Shown here: one piece after another, positions 20,702 to 29,157 of the stretch | How positions within the stretch are numbered: the first letter of the stretch is position 1 | Layout of the letters: every line of letters begins with the position of its first letter | Origin: Hyphomicrobiales bacterium | GTDB taxonomy: Bacteria; Pseudomonadota; Alphaproteobacteria; Rhizobiales; Beijerinckiaceae | Length of the DNA stretch: 64,000 nt | Direction of reading: 5' to 3' | NCBI GenBank assembly: GCA_930633525.1 | Contig: CAKNFP010000001.1 | Coordinates: 186,001-250,000 of the forward strand | Notes under the pieces: model-generated | What the model was told of the DNA's origin: nothing | The model's database searches: none | The model's input: only the letters and a program-made list of their open reading frames with translations | Made by a program: the position numbers and the translations under genes

Positions 20702-21105
20702 GTGTGAAGCTCACTCTCGTTGCGGCTTGCGCCCTCGTCGATGTCGATGGGCGCATCCTGCTTGCCCAGCGTCCGCCGGGCAAGGCGCACGCAGGCCTCT
20801 GGGAGTTTCCGGGCGGCAAGGTGGAAGCCGGCGAGCGGCCCGAGGAAACGCTGATCCGGGAGCTTGATGAGGAACTCGGTATCACGGTGAAGCAGGAATG
20901 CCTCGCGCCGCTGACTTTCGCGAGCTACCCTTACGAGACCTTCCATCTCCTGATGCCGCTCTATATCTGCCGGCGTTGGGAGGGCATCGCCGCTCCGCGC
21001 GAGGGGCAGACCCTGAAATGGGTGCGGGCCACGGCGCTGCGCGACTATCCCATGCCACCCGCCGACGAGCCACTGATCCCGGTGCTGGTCGACCTTTTGC
21101 GCTGA
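20698..21105 (+). CDS. mutT: 8-oxo-dGTP diphosphatase, MutT/Nudix
   Basis: A 135-residue Nudix hydrolase that sanitises oxidised dGTP. The Nudix box is complete: [20 protein letters not shown] with EELGI following. The WEFPGGKVE context and the small domain match MutT. A GTG start at 20698 overlaps the argJ stop (GTGA), and a second GTG at 20704 is equally in frame. The argJ-mutT coupling is common in alphaproteobacteria. It converges with a methyltransferase gene over a repeat-rich gap. Confidence 0.93.
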   Translation: MSVKLTLVAACALVDVDGRILLAQRPPGKAHAGLWEFPGGKVEAGERPEETLIRELDEELGITVKQECLAPLTFASYPYETFHLLMPLYICRRWEGIAAPREGQTLKWVRATALRDYPMPPADEPLIPVLVDLLR

Positions 21106-21337
21106 GACGGGTCTCGTAAGCTGGTTCCGATCCCTCCCCTTCGGGGGAGGGCGCCGCCGCAGGCGCCGGGTGGGATAAGGCGGAGAGCAACAGCTTGCCC
21201 GACCGGAAGGCTGAACAACAACATGGCTGTCTGAGCGTTCCTGTGGCCTAATGCCCCCCGACCTCGCTGCGCGAGGCCTCCCCCGAAGGGGAGGAATCGT
21301 GGCGGTCGTTCCCGCAGCAGAATTTTGCGATCGAAAG
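21106..21337. repeat. Intergenic region with facing inverted repeats
   Basis: CCCTCCCCTTCGGGGGAGGG (21132-21151) is itself a hairpin, and CCTCCCCCGAAGGGGAGG (21277-21294) is its reverse complement; CCTCGCTGCGCGAGG (21262-21276) is a further small hairpin. They lie between the converging mutT and methyltransferase genes and probably act as terminators or dispersed palindromes. No gene is seen. Confidence 0.65.
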
Positions 21338-22231
21338 CTACCCCTCGTCGCCCGTCCTGATTTCCTTGGTGTTTAAGGCATCGGCCAGCCGCACCTTTGC
21401 GGAGCCGGGCTTCAGCGGTTTTTGCTGGCTCTCGTGCGGCACCCAGCCCGATACCCAGAGGATGTCGAAGGTGGCGGGTAAGCGGCCGTCCTCATCGGCG
21501 AAGCGCTCGTAATAGAGCCCGATCGCATGGGCGAGCGTCTGGCGCTTCAAGGGCTTGCGGCGGCGTTCGACGAGACTGTTCGTCAGGCCCATCGCGCGAA
21601 GGTCCCGCATCAGGCCGATGGGGTGCTCGTAACGCACCTTGACCGTGTCGATATCCGCAACCGGCAGGGCAAAGCCCGCGCGCTGCAGTAGCCCGCCCAT
21701 GTCGCGTATGTCGATGAAGGGCGCGACGCGCGGGCTGACCCCGCCCTCGATCTCGCTTTCGGCCTCCGCTAGGATCTGGCGGAGTTCCGTCAGCGTCGAG
21801 CCACCGAAAAGGGCGGCGAGAAACAATCCATCGGGCTTGAGACTGCGGCGGATCTGCACCAGCGATCCCGGCAGGTCGTTGACACCCTGGAGCGCCAGCA
21901 GCGAGACGGCGAGATCGAAGCGGCCCTCCGCGAAGGGCAGGGCTTCCTCGTCCGCAATCACCGCGTTCCCCGTGTCTCCGCCAAGGGCAGCGACGGTGGG
22001 CGCCGCGCGGATGATCCGCCTCGCTTGCCCCGAGGCCGCCAGTGCCGCGGCCGCGGCGTCGGTCGGGGTGCCGAGATCAAGCGCCAGATCGAAGTCGCGT
22101 TTCACGGCGGCGAGCCGATCGGCGAGATCCTCAGCAGCGCGCGTCACCAGGAAATCGATGAATCCCTCGCGATGGGCGCGCGCCAGGCGACGGCGGGCGA
22201 GGGCACGGTCGAAGACGAGGGGGGCGGGCAT
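21338..22231 (-). CDS. BioC/NDUFAF5-like SAM-dependent methyltransferase
   Basis: A 297-residue protein with a methyltransferase type 11-like core: IADEEALPFAEGRFDLAVSL, QGVNDLPGSLVQIRRSLKPD and GLFLAALFGGSTLTELRQ. The C-terminal half (PFIDIRDMGGLLQRAGFALP...) matches proteins annotated as BioC-like or as bacterial homologues of mitochondrial NDUFAF5. Motif I is weak (ALDLGTPTDAAA). No biotin genes are adjacent, so a role in biotin synthesis is not supported. It is divergent from comF, an arrangement I recall in related genomes. Confidence 0.82.
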   Translation of the reverse strand: MPAPLVFDRALARRRLARAHREGFIDFLVTRAAEDLADRLAAVKRDFDLALDLGTPTDAAAAALAASGQARRIIRAAPTVAALGGDTGNAVIADEEALPFAEGRFDLAVSLLALQGVNDLPGSLVQIRRSLKPDGLFLAALFGGSTLTELRQILAEAESEIEGGVSPRVAPFIDIRDMGGLLQRAGFALPVADIDTVKVRYEHPIGLMRDLRAMGLTNSLVERRRKPLKRQTLAHAIGLYYERFADEDGRLPATFDILWVSGWVPHESQQKPLKPGSAKVRLADALNTKEIRTGDEG

Positions 22232-22413
22232 GGACAGTCCTTCATCCTGATCGAGCGAGGAGGCGCGCGATGGTTCGCGTTATCCTGCGCTTCGGTGCGG
22301 CGGTCAAAGACTATCGCTCGATGGCGCGCCGGGCGGGGTGATCGGTGCATCGGGAGGGCGCCCTTTGACGGCTGGCTGCAACGTCCTAGACTGGGAAGCC
22401 GGGGGACAATGGC

Positions 22414-23202
22414 ATGGCGGAATTCGTCGGGAGCTCCCGGAGCAATTGGCTCCGGCGCTCGATTGATGGGCTGCATGAGGGGGCTGGGGCGGTGGCGAGC
22501 CGCCTCGTCAGCCTGATCTATCCGCCGAGCTGCATCGCCTGCGGCCACGCGACAGCGGAGCCACACGGGGTTTGCGCGGCGTGTTGGCGCGCGCTGCCTT
22601 TTATCACCCGTCCCTACTGCGAACGGCTGGGCACGCCCTTCGCGGTGGATCTCGGTGGACCGCTCCTGTCGCCGGCAGCCATTGCCAACCCTCCGGTCTT
22701 CGGGAGGGCAAGGGCGGTCGCGCGCTACGACGGCACCGCCCGCGAATTGGTCCACCGCCTGAAATATGGCGATCGCCTCGAGCTTGGGAAGGCCATGGGC
22801 CGCATGATGACGACCGCGGGTGCAGAGCTGTTTGCAGAGGCGGCGCTCATCGTGCCGGTGCCGTTGCATCCCCGCCGTTTGTGGTCGCGTCGCTTCAACC
22901 AGGCCATGGTCCTGTCGCTGGAGGTTGCGCGCCGAAGCGGCCTGCGCTGCGACGGGCTGGTGCTTCACCGCCGCAAGAACACGCGGCCGCAGGTGGGCCT
23001 CACGCGGGTGGAGCGTGCCGCCAACCTCCAGGGCGCGTTTCATGTGCCTGACAACAGGCGTTTGGGAGGGGAACGTGTTATTGTCATCGACGACGTGCTG
23101 ACCACCGGCGCAACCGCCAATGCGGCTTGCCGCGCCCTGTTGCGCGGTGGCGCATCCCACGTCGACATATTGACCTTCGCGAGGGTTGTCGCGGAGGCAT
23201 GA
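22414..23202 (+). CDS. ComF family protein (phosphoribosyltransferase-like)
   Basis: A 262-residue ComF/GntX-family protein. An N-terminal zinc ribbon has CIAC and CAAC (Cys40, 43, 54, 57). The C-terminal phosphoribosyltransferase fold carries the PRPP loop VIVIDDVLTTGATANAA, plus FNQAMVLSLEVARR and RPQVGLTRVERAANL. In competent bacteria ComF helps import DNA; elsewhere the role is unclear. The following grxC starts 50 bp downstream, suggesting one transcript. Confidence 0.9.
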   Translation: MAEFVGSSRSNWLRRSIDGLHEGAGAVASRLVSLIYPPSCIACGHATAEPHGVCAACWRALPFITRPYCERLGTPFAVDLGGPLLSPAAIANPPVFGRARAVARYDGTARELVHRLKYGDRLELGKAMGRMMTTAGAELFAEAALIVPVPLHPRRLWSRRFNQAMVLSLEVARRSGLRCDGLVLHRRKNTRPQVGLTRVERAANLQGAFHVPDNRRLGGERVIVIDDVLTTGATANAACRALLRGGASHVDILTFARVVAEA

Positions 23203-23252
23203 TGACACCTATATGTCGCTTGAGCACAACTGTTGTGAAGCGGCGTCCTGCT

Positions 23253-23513
23253 ATGCCTGATGTAACGATCTATACGAAGTCGTGGTGCCCCTATTGCCAG
23301 TCGGCAAAGGAGCTATTGGCCTCCAAGAACGTGGCTTTCACGGAAATCGAGATTTCAGGCAAGGCCGACGAACGTGCGACGATGATTGCGCGGGCTGGAG
23401 GACGGAGCACTGTACCGCAGATCTTCGTCGGCGATCATCATATTGGTGGATGCGACGATCTTTACGCGCTCGAACGGCGTGGCGAGCTCGACGCATTGCT
23501 GGAGACCACCTGA
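23253..23513 (+). CDS. grxC: Glutaredoxin 3
   Basis: An 86-residue glutaredoxin with the dithiol site WCPYC (Cys12, Cys15), the cis-Pro segment STVPQIFVGDHHIGGCDDL that binds glutathione, and the usual length for GrxC. It reduces protein disulfides using glutathione in the cytosol. The start at ATG 23253 gives the family N-terminus MPDVTIYTKS; the frame is open much further upstream into comF but without similarity. Part of the comF-grxC-DUF1178 cluster, a conserved alphaproteobacterial arrangement. Confidence 0.96.
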   Translation: MPDVTIYTKSWCPYCQSAKELLASKNVAFTEIEISGKADERATMIARAGGRSTVPQIFVGDHHIGGCDDLYALERRGELDALLETT

Positions 23514-23585
23514 AGCTGGTGAAGACCGCGTCCGCGCTGGTCTTGCGCCTGATTGTATTTCCAGAACAGCCACCAACCGGTCACC

Positions 23586-24077
23586 ATGATCCGCTACAAA
23601 CTCGTTTGCGATAAGAGCCACAGCTTTGAAAGCTGGTTCAAGAACAGCGACGCCTTCGAGGCGCAGGTATCGCGGGGCTTTGTGACGTGTCCGGTGTGCG
23701 GATCCGACAAGGTGCAGAAGGCCATCATGTCACCGAGCGTGGCGCGGACGGATGGTCGGCCGGGCGTGGCTCCATCCGCGGAGAGCGCGGGTGAGGCAGC
23801 GGGTCCCGCCCGTGTTCCGGTGCCGGCGCCCCAGGCGGCGCTGCTGACCGAGCGGGAACATCAGCTCCGTGAGATGGTGCGCGCGCTGCGGCAGCATGTG
23901 GTTGAGAACGCGGCCTATGTCGGGGATGAATTTGCCGATGAGGCCCGCCGCATTCATTCCGGCGAGGTCGAAGAGCGCGCCATCTATGGCGAGGCGACCG
24001 GCGAGGAGGTTCGCGATCTGCTCGAGGAGGGCATCGAGATCCTGCCGCTGCCGCCAGCGCCCGAGAAGGGCAACTGA
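23586..24077 (+). CDS. DUF1178 family protein
   Basis: A 163-residue protein starting MIRYKLVCDKSHSFESWF, the hallmark of DUF1178, with a zinc-ribbon-like CPVCGSDKVQKAIMSP and a C-terminal half containing FADEARRIHSGEVEERAIYG and IEILPLPPAP. The two N-terminal Cys regions suggest metal binding. Function is unknown. It follows grxC by 72 bp and converges with the SpoU methyltransferase gene. Confidence 0.92.
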   Translation: MIRYKLVCDKSHSFESWFKNSDAFEAQVSRGFVTCPVCGSDKVQKAIMSPSVARTDGRPGVAPSAESAGEAAGPARVPVPAPQAALLTEREHQLREMVRALRQHVVENAAYVGDEFADEARRIHSGEVEERAIYGEATGEEVRDLLEEGIEILPLPPAPEKGN

Positions 24078-24086
24078 GCTTCGTTT

Positions 24087-24893
24087 CTACGGCGCGGGCC
24101 GGCTGGCAGCGTAGTGATGCAACACGATACCGCTCGATGTCGCGACATTGAGCGAATCCATGGTTCCGGCCATGGCGATGCGAACCGTTTGTGTTCTGTC
24201 CAGAAGATCGGCGGGCAGACCGGGACCTTCCGCGCCGAATATGATGGCGGAGCGTCGCGCGGGACGCGCCTCGTGCAGGGACGTCGTGCCCGACGGGCTC
24301 AGCGCGACAGATGTGAAACCGTTCTCCGCCAGCGCGGCCAGCATATCCCCGCCGTCGATCGCGCGCCCGTAGGGCACGACGAAGCACCCGCCTACCGAGA
24401 CACGGATCGATTTCCGATAGAGCGGGTCGCAGCAGGTCGCGTCGAGCAGCACGGCGTCGGCGCCGAAGGCGGCCGCATTGCGGAAGATGCCGCCCATGTT
24501 GTCGTGATTGGCGATGCCGACAAGGCCGACGACCAGCGCAGTCGGTGGAAGCTGTGCGATGAGCTCCCGCGCATCCGGCGCGGACACGCGCCTGCCGATC
24601 GCGAGCAGGCCGCGGTGAATATGAAACCCGACGATCTGGTCCATCACCGCCTGGGCGGCGACGAAGACGGGCAGCCCGTCCGGCCAGGCCGCCCCATCGA
24701 AGCTTGGCAGCCGCTTGTCACTGATCAGCAGGGATTCCACGGCAAAGTGCGGCTGGCGCCTGAGCACGGCCAAAACCACTTCGCCCTCGGCGATGAAGCG
24801 CTCACCACGTCCAACGAGGTCTCGCTCACGGACCGCGCGGTAGTCCGCGATGGCGGGATCGTCTGGATCCTGGATGGGGATGAGGACGGCCAC
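24087..24893 (-). CDS. TrmH/SpoU-family RNA 2'-O-methyltransferase
   Basis: A 268-residue SPOUT enzyme. Motif 1 is ANHDNMGGIFRNAAAFG with the catalytic Arg; motif 2 is IIFGAEGPGLP; motif 3 is MAGTMDSLNVATSSGIVL. The N-terminal part resembles the substrate-binding domain of this family. It methylates ribose in rRNA or tRNA; the target nucleotide is not decidable. It ends close to DUF1178 and begins just before the ABC-F gene in the same direction (gap 5 bp), so the two are likely co-transcribed. Confidence 0.9.
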   Translation of the reverse strand: MAVLIPIQDPDDPAIADYRAVRERDLVGRGERFIAEGEVVLAVLRRQPHFAVESLLISDKRLPSFDGAAWPDGLPVFVAAQAVMDQIVGFHIHRGLLAIGRRVSAPDARELIAQLPPTALVVGLVGIANHDNMGGIFRNAAAFGADAVLLDATCCDPLYRKSIRVSVGGCFVVPYGRAIDGGDMLAALAENGFTSVALSPSGTTSLHEARPARRSAIIFGAEGPGLPADLLDRTQTVRIAMAGTMDSLNVATSSGIVLHHYAASRPAP

Positions 24894-24898
24894 AGCCC

Positions 24899-26731
24899 CT
24901 AGCCTCCGCTCTCGATCTCCTCACGGAGCATTTCGAGGCGCAGCCATTCCTCCTCGGATGCGGCGAGATCAGCCTCGGCCTTGGACATCGCCTCCGTGGC
25001 CTTCGTGAAGCGCGCCGGATCCCGCGCGTAGAGATCCGGGTCGTCGAGCACGGCCTTCAATTTCGCGATGTCACGCTCCAGCGCGGCCATGCGCCCGGGC
25101 AGGCTTTCGAGCGCATGCTTGTCCTTGAAGCTGAGCTTGGCTTTCGACACGGCCCGTTCGGCCGGCTCGGAGCGTGGCGTCGAAGCCTGGCTCGCCGCCT
25201 TCCCGTTCGCACCGCCATTGCCACGGGACGCGGCCTCCACGCCTGCGCCGCGCTGGGCGAGCATGTCGGTATAGCCGCCGGCATAGTCCTGCCAGCGCCC
25301 CTGGCCTTCGGCCATCAGCACGGATGTTACCGTGCGGTCGAGGAAGTCGCGGTCGTGGCTGACGAGGATGACGGTGCCGCTGTAGCTGTCGATCATTTCC
25401 TCGAGCAGGTCGAGGGTTTCCAGATCGAGATCGTTGGTCGGCTCGTCGAGCACCAGCAGGTTTGAGGGCAGGGCAAGCGCCCGCGCCAGCATCAGCCGGC
25501 CGCGCTCGCCGCCTGACAGCTTGCCGATGGGCATATTGGCTTGTTCGGGCGTGAACAGGAAATCCTTGAGGTAGGACATGACATGTTTCGGGGTGCCGCC
25601 GACAATCACGGTGTCGCTGCCGCCACCCGTCAAGGCGTCTCGCAGAGTGACGTTGGGATCGAGGCCGGCGCGGCGCTGGTCCAGGTTCGCCATCGCGACA
25701 TTGGCGCCGATTTTCACAGTTCCGCTGTCCGGGGCGAGTTGTCCCGTCAGCATATTGATCAGCGTGGTCTTGCCGGCGCCGTTCCGTCCAACGATGCCGA
25801 TGCGGTCTCCCCTGCCGATGCGGATCGACAGGTCGCGGACCACGGGTTCCGCGCCATAGGCCTTCGAGATGTTGACAGCCTCGATCACCAGCTTGCCGGA
25901 GATATCCCCCTCGCTTACCGTCATCTTGACATCACCGATGGCGCGTCGGGCGTCCCGGCGCTCCTGGCGCAGGGTGTGCAGGGCACGCAGGCGTCCCTGG
26001 TTGCGTTTGCGCCGGGCTGTCACACCGTAGCGCAGCCAGTCATTTTCCTGGGCGATGCGTCGGTCGAGTTTGTGCCTGTCGCGTTCTTCTTCCTCGAAGA
26101 TGGTGTCACGCCACGTTTCAAAGGCGGCGAAGCCTTGCTCGAGCCGGCGTGTGGTTCCGCGGTCGAGCCATACCGTCGCCCGTGACAGTGTCTCCATGAA
26201 GCGACGGTCGTGGCTGATCAGGACAAGCGCGGAGCGCAGCGAGCGGAGTTCGCTTTCGAGCCATTCGATGACCGGCAGGTCGAGATGGTTGGTGGGCTCG
26301 TCGAGGAGGAGAATGTCCGGTTCGGGCGCGAGAAGCCGCGCGAGTGCCGCGCGGCGTGCTTCGCCACCGGACAGGCGCGCGGGGTCCTCGGTTCCGTCAA
26401 GGCCAAGCTGCTCGAGCAGATACTGTGCGCGGTAGATATCGTCGCCGGGCGCAAGCCCCGCCTCGACATAGGCTGATGTCGTGGTGAAGCCCGTGAGATC
26501 GGGCTCCTGCGGCAGGTAGCGCAGGGTCGTACCCGGTTGCAGGAAGCGTTGGCCGCTGTCCGGCGTGATGAGGCCGGCAGCTATCTTCAAAAGTGTGGAT
26601 TTGCCCGATCCGTTGCGTCCCACGAGGCACAGCCGTTCACCGGAGCCGACAGACAGAGATGCCTGTTCGATGAGGGGCGTTCCGCCGAAGGTCAGCGTAA
26701 TATCCTGGAGCAGCAGAAGAGGTGGGGCCAT
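24899..26731 (-). CDS. ABC-F family ATPase, Uup-like
   Basis: A 610-residue soluble protein with two ABC domains and no membrane segments. Walker A sites are GRNGSGKST (near residue 38) and GRNGAGKTT (near 315); signature motifs are LSGGEARRAALARLL and LSGGERGRLMLARAL. A linker lies between the domains and the C-terminal 90 residues form a charged coiled coil (AALERDIAKLKAVLDD...) as in Uup. ABC-F proteins act on ribosomes, and Uup also affects transposon excision in E. coli. Uup is favoured over EttA by the C-terminal coiled coil. Confidence 0.88.
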   Translation of the reverse strand: MAPPLLLLQDITLTFGGTPLIEQASLSVGSGERLCLVGRNGSGKSTLLKIAAGLITPDSGQRFLQPGTTLRYLPQEPDLTGFTTTSAYVEAGLAPGDDIYRAQYLLEQLGLDGTEDPARLSGGEARRAALARLLAPEPDILLLDEPTNHLDLPVIEWLESELRSLRSALVLISHDRRFMETLSRATVWLDRGTTRRLEQGFAAFETWRDTIFEEEERDRHKLDRRIAQENDWLRYGVTARRKRNQGRLRALHTLRQERRDARRAIGDVKMTVSEGDISGKLVIEAVNISKAYGAEPVVRDLSIRIGRGDRIGIVGRNGAGKTTLINMLTGQLAPDSGTVKIGANVAMANLDQRRAGLDPNVTLRDALTGGGSDTVIVGGTPKHVMSYLKDFLFTPEQANMPIGKLSGGERGRLMLARALALPSNLLVLDEPTNDLDLETLDLLEEMIDSYSGTVILVSHDRDFLDRTVTSVLMAEGQGRWQDYAGGYTDMLAQRGAGVEAASRGNGGANGKAASQASTPRSEPAERAVSKAKLSFKDKHALESLPGRMAALERDIAKLKAVLDDPDLYARDPARFTKATEAMSKAEADLAASEEEWLRLEMLREEIESGG

Positions 26732-27021
26732 GGTCCCGATCGGATTGGTTCAAATGGATCTTGGTGTCAGCCCGTGTCGGCAGGAAACCGACAAAGCCGA
26801 GACCGAGGTGATAACGCCCGCGCGGGGTCATTGGAAGAGCGGGCGATGCCGCGCGTATTGCGCCGAATCGGTGATTTATCGCCAAGAGGTAGCGTTCATC
26901 ATTTGTCATCCTTATCATGATCGAATGGATTTTAAGGAATTGCAGTTGTTGATAGGCCCGTTGATCGCGCGACGCGTTGTGTCGTCGCGACCGTCGGACC
27001 CCGCGAGTTGAGTTGCGTTCA
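26732..27021. other. Intergenic region between ABC-F gene and tamA
   Basis: About 290 bases between divergent genes. I see no convincing gene or hairpin. It must carry both promoters. An AT-richer stretch around 26885-26950 is the likeliest place for them. Confidence 0.3.
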
Positions 27022-29157
27022 GTGAAAGTCCAGTCCTTCAATCCCGCTCCGAACAGGAGATGCCGCAGCCCAGGGGCTTTGCTGGTCAGAGAGCTCGAAG
27101 CCACCCTCACAACCGGGACGCAGCTGAGAGTTTGGGCACAGCCGCGAGTTTGGGCGGTTGGGGTGGGATTGTGCCTTGTTTCCCTCGTGGCCAGTCCGGG
27201 GGCGCTCAACGCGCAGACCGCAGGAAGTGGTGCTGGCGCGTCCGGGCAGGCGGAGGCTACCGACAATCGCTCGTTCTTCGATCGCCTTTTCGGACGCAAG
27301 GCGGAGCCGGAGCAGCCGCAGATTCCGGTGCCGGACGCTGTCCCTTATGAAGTGACCATCGATGTTGTTGGCGATGACGATACGCTTGAACAGCGGATTC
27401 GGGACGCCTCCAACCTGGAGGAACTGAAGAAAAGCCCGCCCTCCGGCGCGGAGGGGCTGGTGCAGCGCGCGGCGGCCGACCTGCCACGGCTGTTCTCGAC
27501 GATGGCGGCGCTCGGCTACTACGAAGCCAAGATCACGGTGACGGTGGCAGGCGTCGATGTGGATTCGACGGCGGCCGCGGCCCGCGTCAACAGTGCCCGT
27601 CGCGCGGGTGCCGTGCCAGTCGTCATCAATGTCAATCCGGGCCGTCTGTTCACCTTCGGCAGCCTGAAGGGCGTCAATGCCGCCACAGGCGCTGTGGTCG
27701 ATCCGCCAGAAGCCTGGACAAAGCTGAAATTCGCGCCTGGCGAGCCGGCCGAGAGCAGCGTCGTGTTGTCCGCCGAGGCGGCGCTCGTGGCGCGTTTCCG
27801 CGACATCGGTCACGCCTTCGCCAAGGCGGTCAAGCGTGACGCCATCGTGGATTATTCCACCGGCCAGATGGATGTGACGCTACGCGTCGAGCCGGGCCCG
27901 CTCGTGCGCTTCGGTGATGTCAAGATTTCGGGAACCGACCGGCTCAATCCCGGCTTCATCCGCCGGCGGGTGACCTTCCGCCCGGGGGACGTTTTTTCCA
28001 CGGCCGCGCTCGATGATTTCCGCAGGGAGCTCAATTCCTACGACGTGTTCGATTCCGTGCGGATCCGCGAAGGCAGCGCCCTGAATGACGCGGGCGAATT
28101 GCCGATCGACGTCGAAGTGAAGGAGCGTCTGCCGCGTTTCGTGGGCTTCAGCGCCAAATATTCGAATACCGATGGTCCCTCGGTCAATGCTTACTGGGGG
28201 CATCGCAACCTGTTCGGCAATGCCGAGCGCCTGCGTCTCGATGCGACGGTCGCCGGAGCCTCGGGCAAGATCCTGGGCGCGGACGGCAAGGAGCTGCCTT
28301 GGCAGGACAAGCTTGGCTTCAACGTCGGCGCCACCTTCGAAGTGCCGGGAATCTTCACGGTCCAGGATGACCTGATCGTCAAGGCGAACTACCTGCGCAA
28401 CGTCACCGAGAACTATACCCAGCAGGGCTTTCTCGGGTCCGTCGGCGTCAAGCGTGAGTTCTCGAAGGAGTTCACCGCGCAGGTCGGCCTGAGTTTCGAG
28501 CGCGCCAAATTCATGCGCGCCTATAGCGACGTCAGCGGCAGCGGCCGTTACTACACCCTCGTCGGCATTCCGGTGGAGGCGACCTACGACACCACGGATT
28601 CGAAACTCGATCCGACACGCGGGTTCCGGGTGACCGGCACCGTCACGCCCTATCCGAGCTTTCTCGGCTCGACCATCGGCATGACGTCTATGACGGGAAC
28701 TGCTTCGGGCTATCTCAGTTTAGACAAGGATTCCCGTTATATCCTCGCAGCTCGCGTGCGCATGGGCAGCATCGTCGGCGCGGGCCTCTATGATATCCCG
28801 CCGCCCCACCGCTTCTTCGCCGGCGGCGGCGGCTCCGTTCGCGGTTACGACTACCAGAGCATTGGCCCGAAGGACGCGTTCGGCCGTGTCATCGGCGGAC
28901 GCAGCCTTCTCGAGGGCTCGGTGGAGATGCGTATGAAGGTCACCGACACCATCGGCGTCGTGCCCTTCGTGGATGCGGGTGGCGCGTTCCGTGACAGCGT
29001 GCCGTCCTTCGATGACGACATCAAATATTCGGCGGGTATCGGGCTTCGCTACTACACCAGCCTTGGTCCGCTCCGCCTCGACGTTGCCCGTGGTCTGAAC
29101 CGTGACAAGGGCGATCCGCCATACGGCATTTACATGAGTCTTGGGCAGTCTTTCTGA
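27022..29157 (+). CDS. tamA: TamA, outer-membrane Omp85-family assembly protein
   Basis: An Omp85-superfamily protein with POTRA domains (about residues 80-340, including LVRFGDVKISGTDRLNPGFI and VTFRPGDVFSTAALDDFRREL) and a C-terminal 16-strand barrel with the lid motif GGGGSVRGYDYQSIGP. With TamB it inserts or transports outer-membrane proteins. It overlaps tamB by one base (TGATG). The start is uncertain: the frame opens at TTG 26977; GTG 27022 is my choice. The hydrophobic export segment AVGVGLCLVSLVAS lies some 50 residues in, so a later unrecognised start is also possible. Confidence 0.9.
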   Translation: MKVQSFNPAPNRRCRSPGALLVRELEATLTTGTQLRVWAQPRVWAVGVGLCLVSLVASPGALNAQTAGSGAGASGQAEATDNRSFFDRLFGRKAEPEQPQIPVPDAVPYEVTIDVVGDDDTLEQRIRDASNLEELKKSPPSGAEGLVQRAAADLPRLFSTMAALGYYEAKITVTVAGVDVDSTAAAARVNSARRAGAVPVVINVNPGRLFTFGSLKGVNAATGAVVDPPEAWTKLKFAPGEPAESSVVLSAEAALVARFRDIGHAFAKAVKRDAIVDYSTGQMDVTLRVEPGPLVRFGDVKISGTDRLNPGFIRRRVTFRPGDVFSTAALDDFRRELNSYDVFDSVRIREGSALNDAGELPIDVEVKERLPRFVGFSAKYSNTDGPSVNAYWGHRNLFGNAERLRLDATVAGASGKILGADGKELPWQDKLGFNVGATFEVPGIFTVQDDLIVKANYLRNVTENYTQQGFLGSVGVKREFSKEFTAQVGLSFERAKFMRAYSDVSGSGRYYTLVGIPVEATYDTTDSKLDPTRGFRVTGTVTPYPSFLGSTIGMTSMTGTASGYLSLDKDSRYILAARVRMGSIVGAGLYDIPPPHRFFAGGGGSVRGYDYQSIGPKDAFGRVIGGRSLLEGSVEMRMKVTDTIGVVPFVDAGGAFRDSVPSFDDDIKYSAGIGLRYYTSLGPLRLDVARGLNRDKGDPPYGIYMSLGQSF

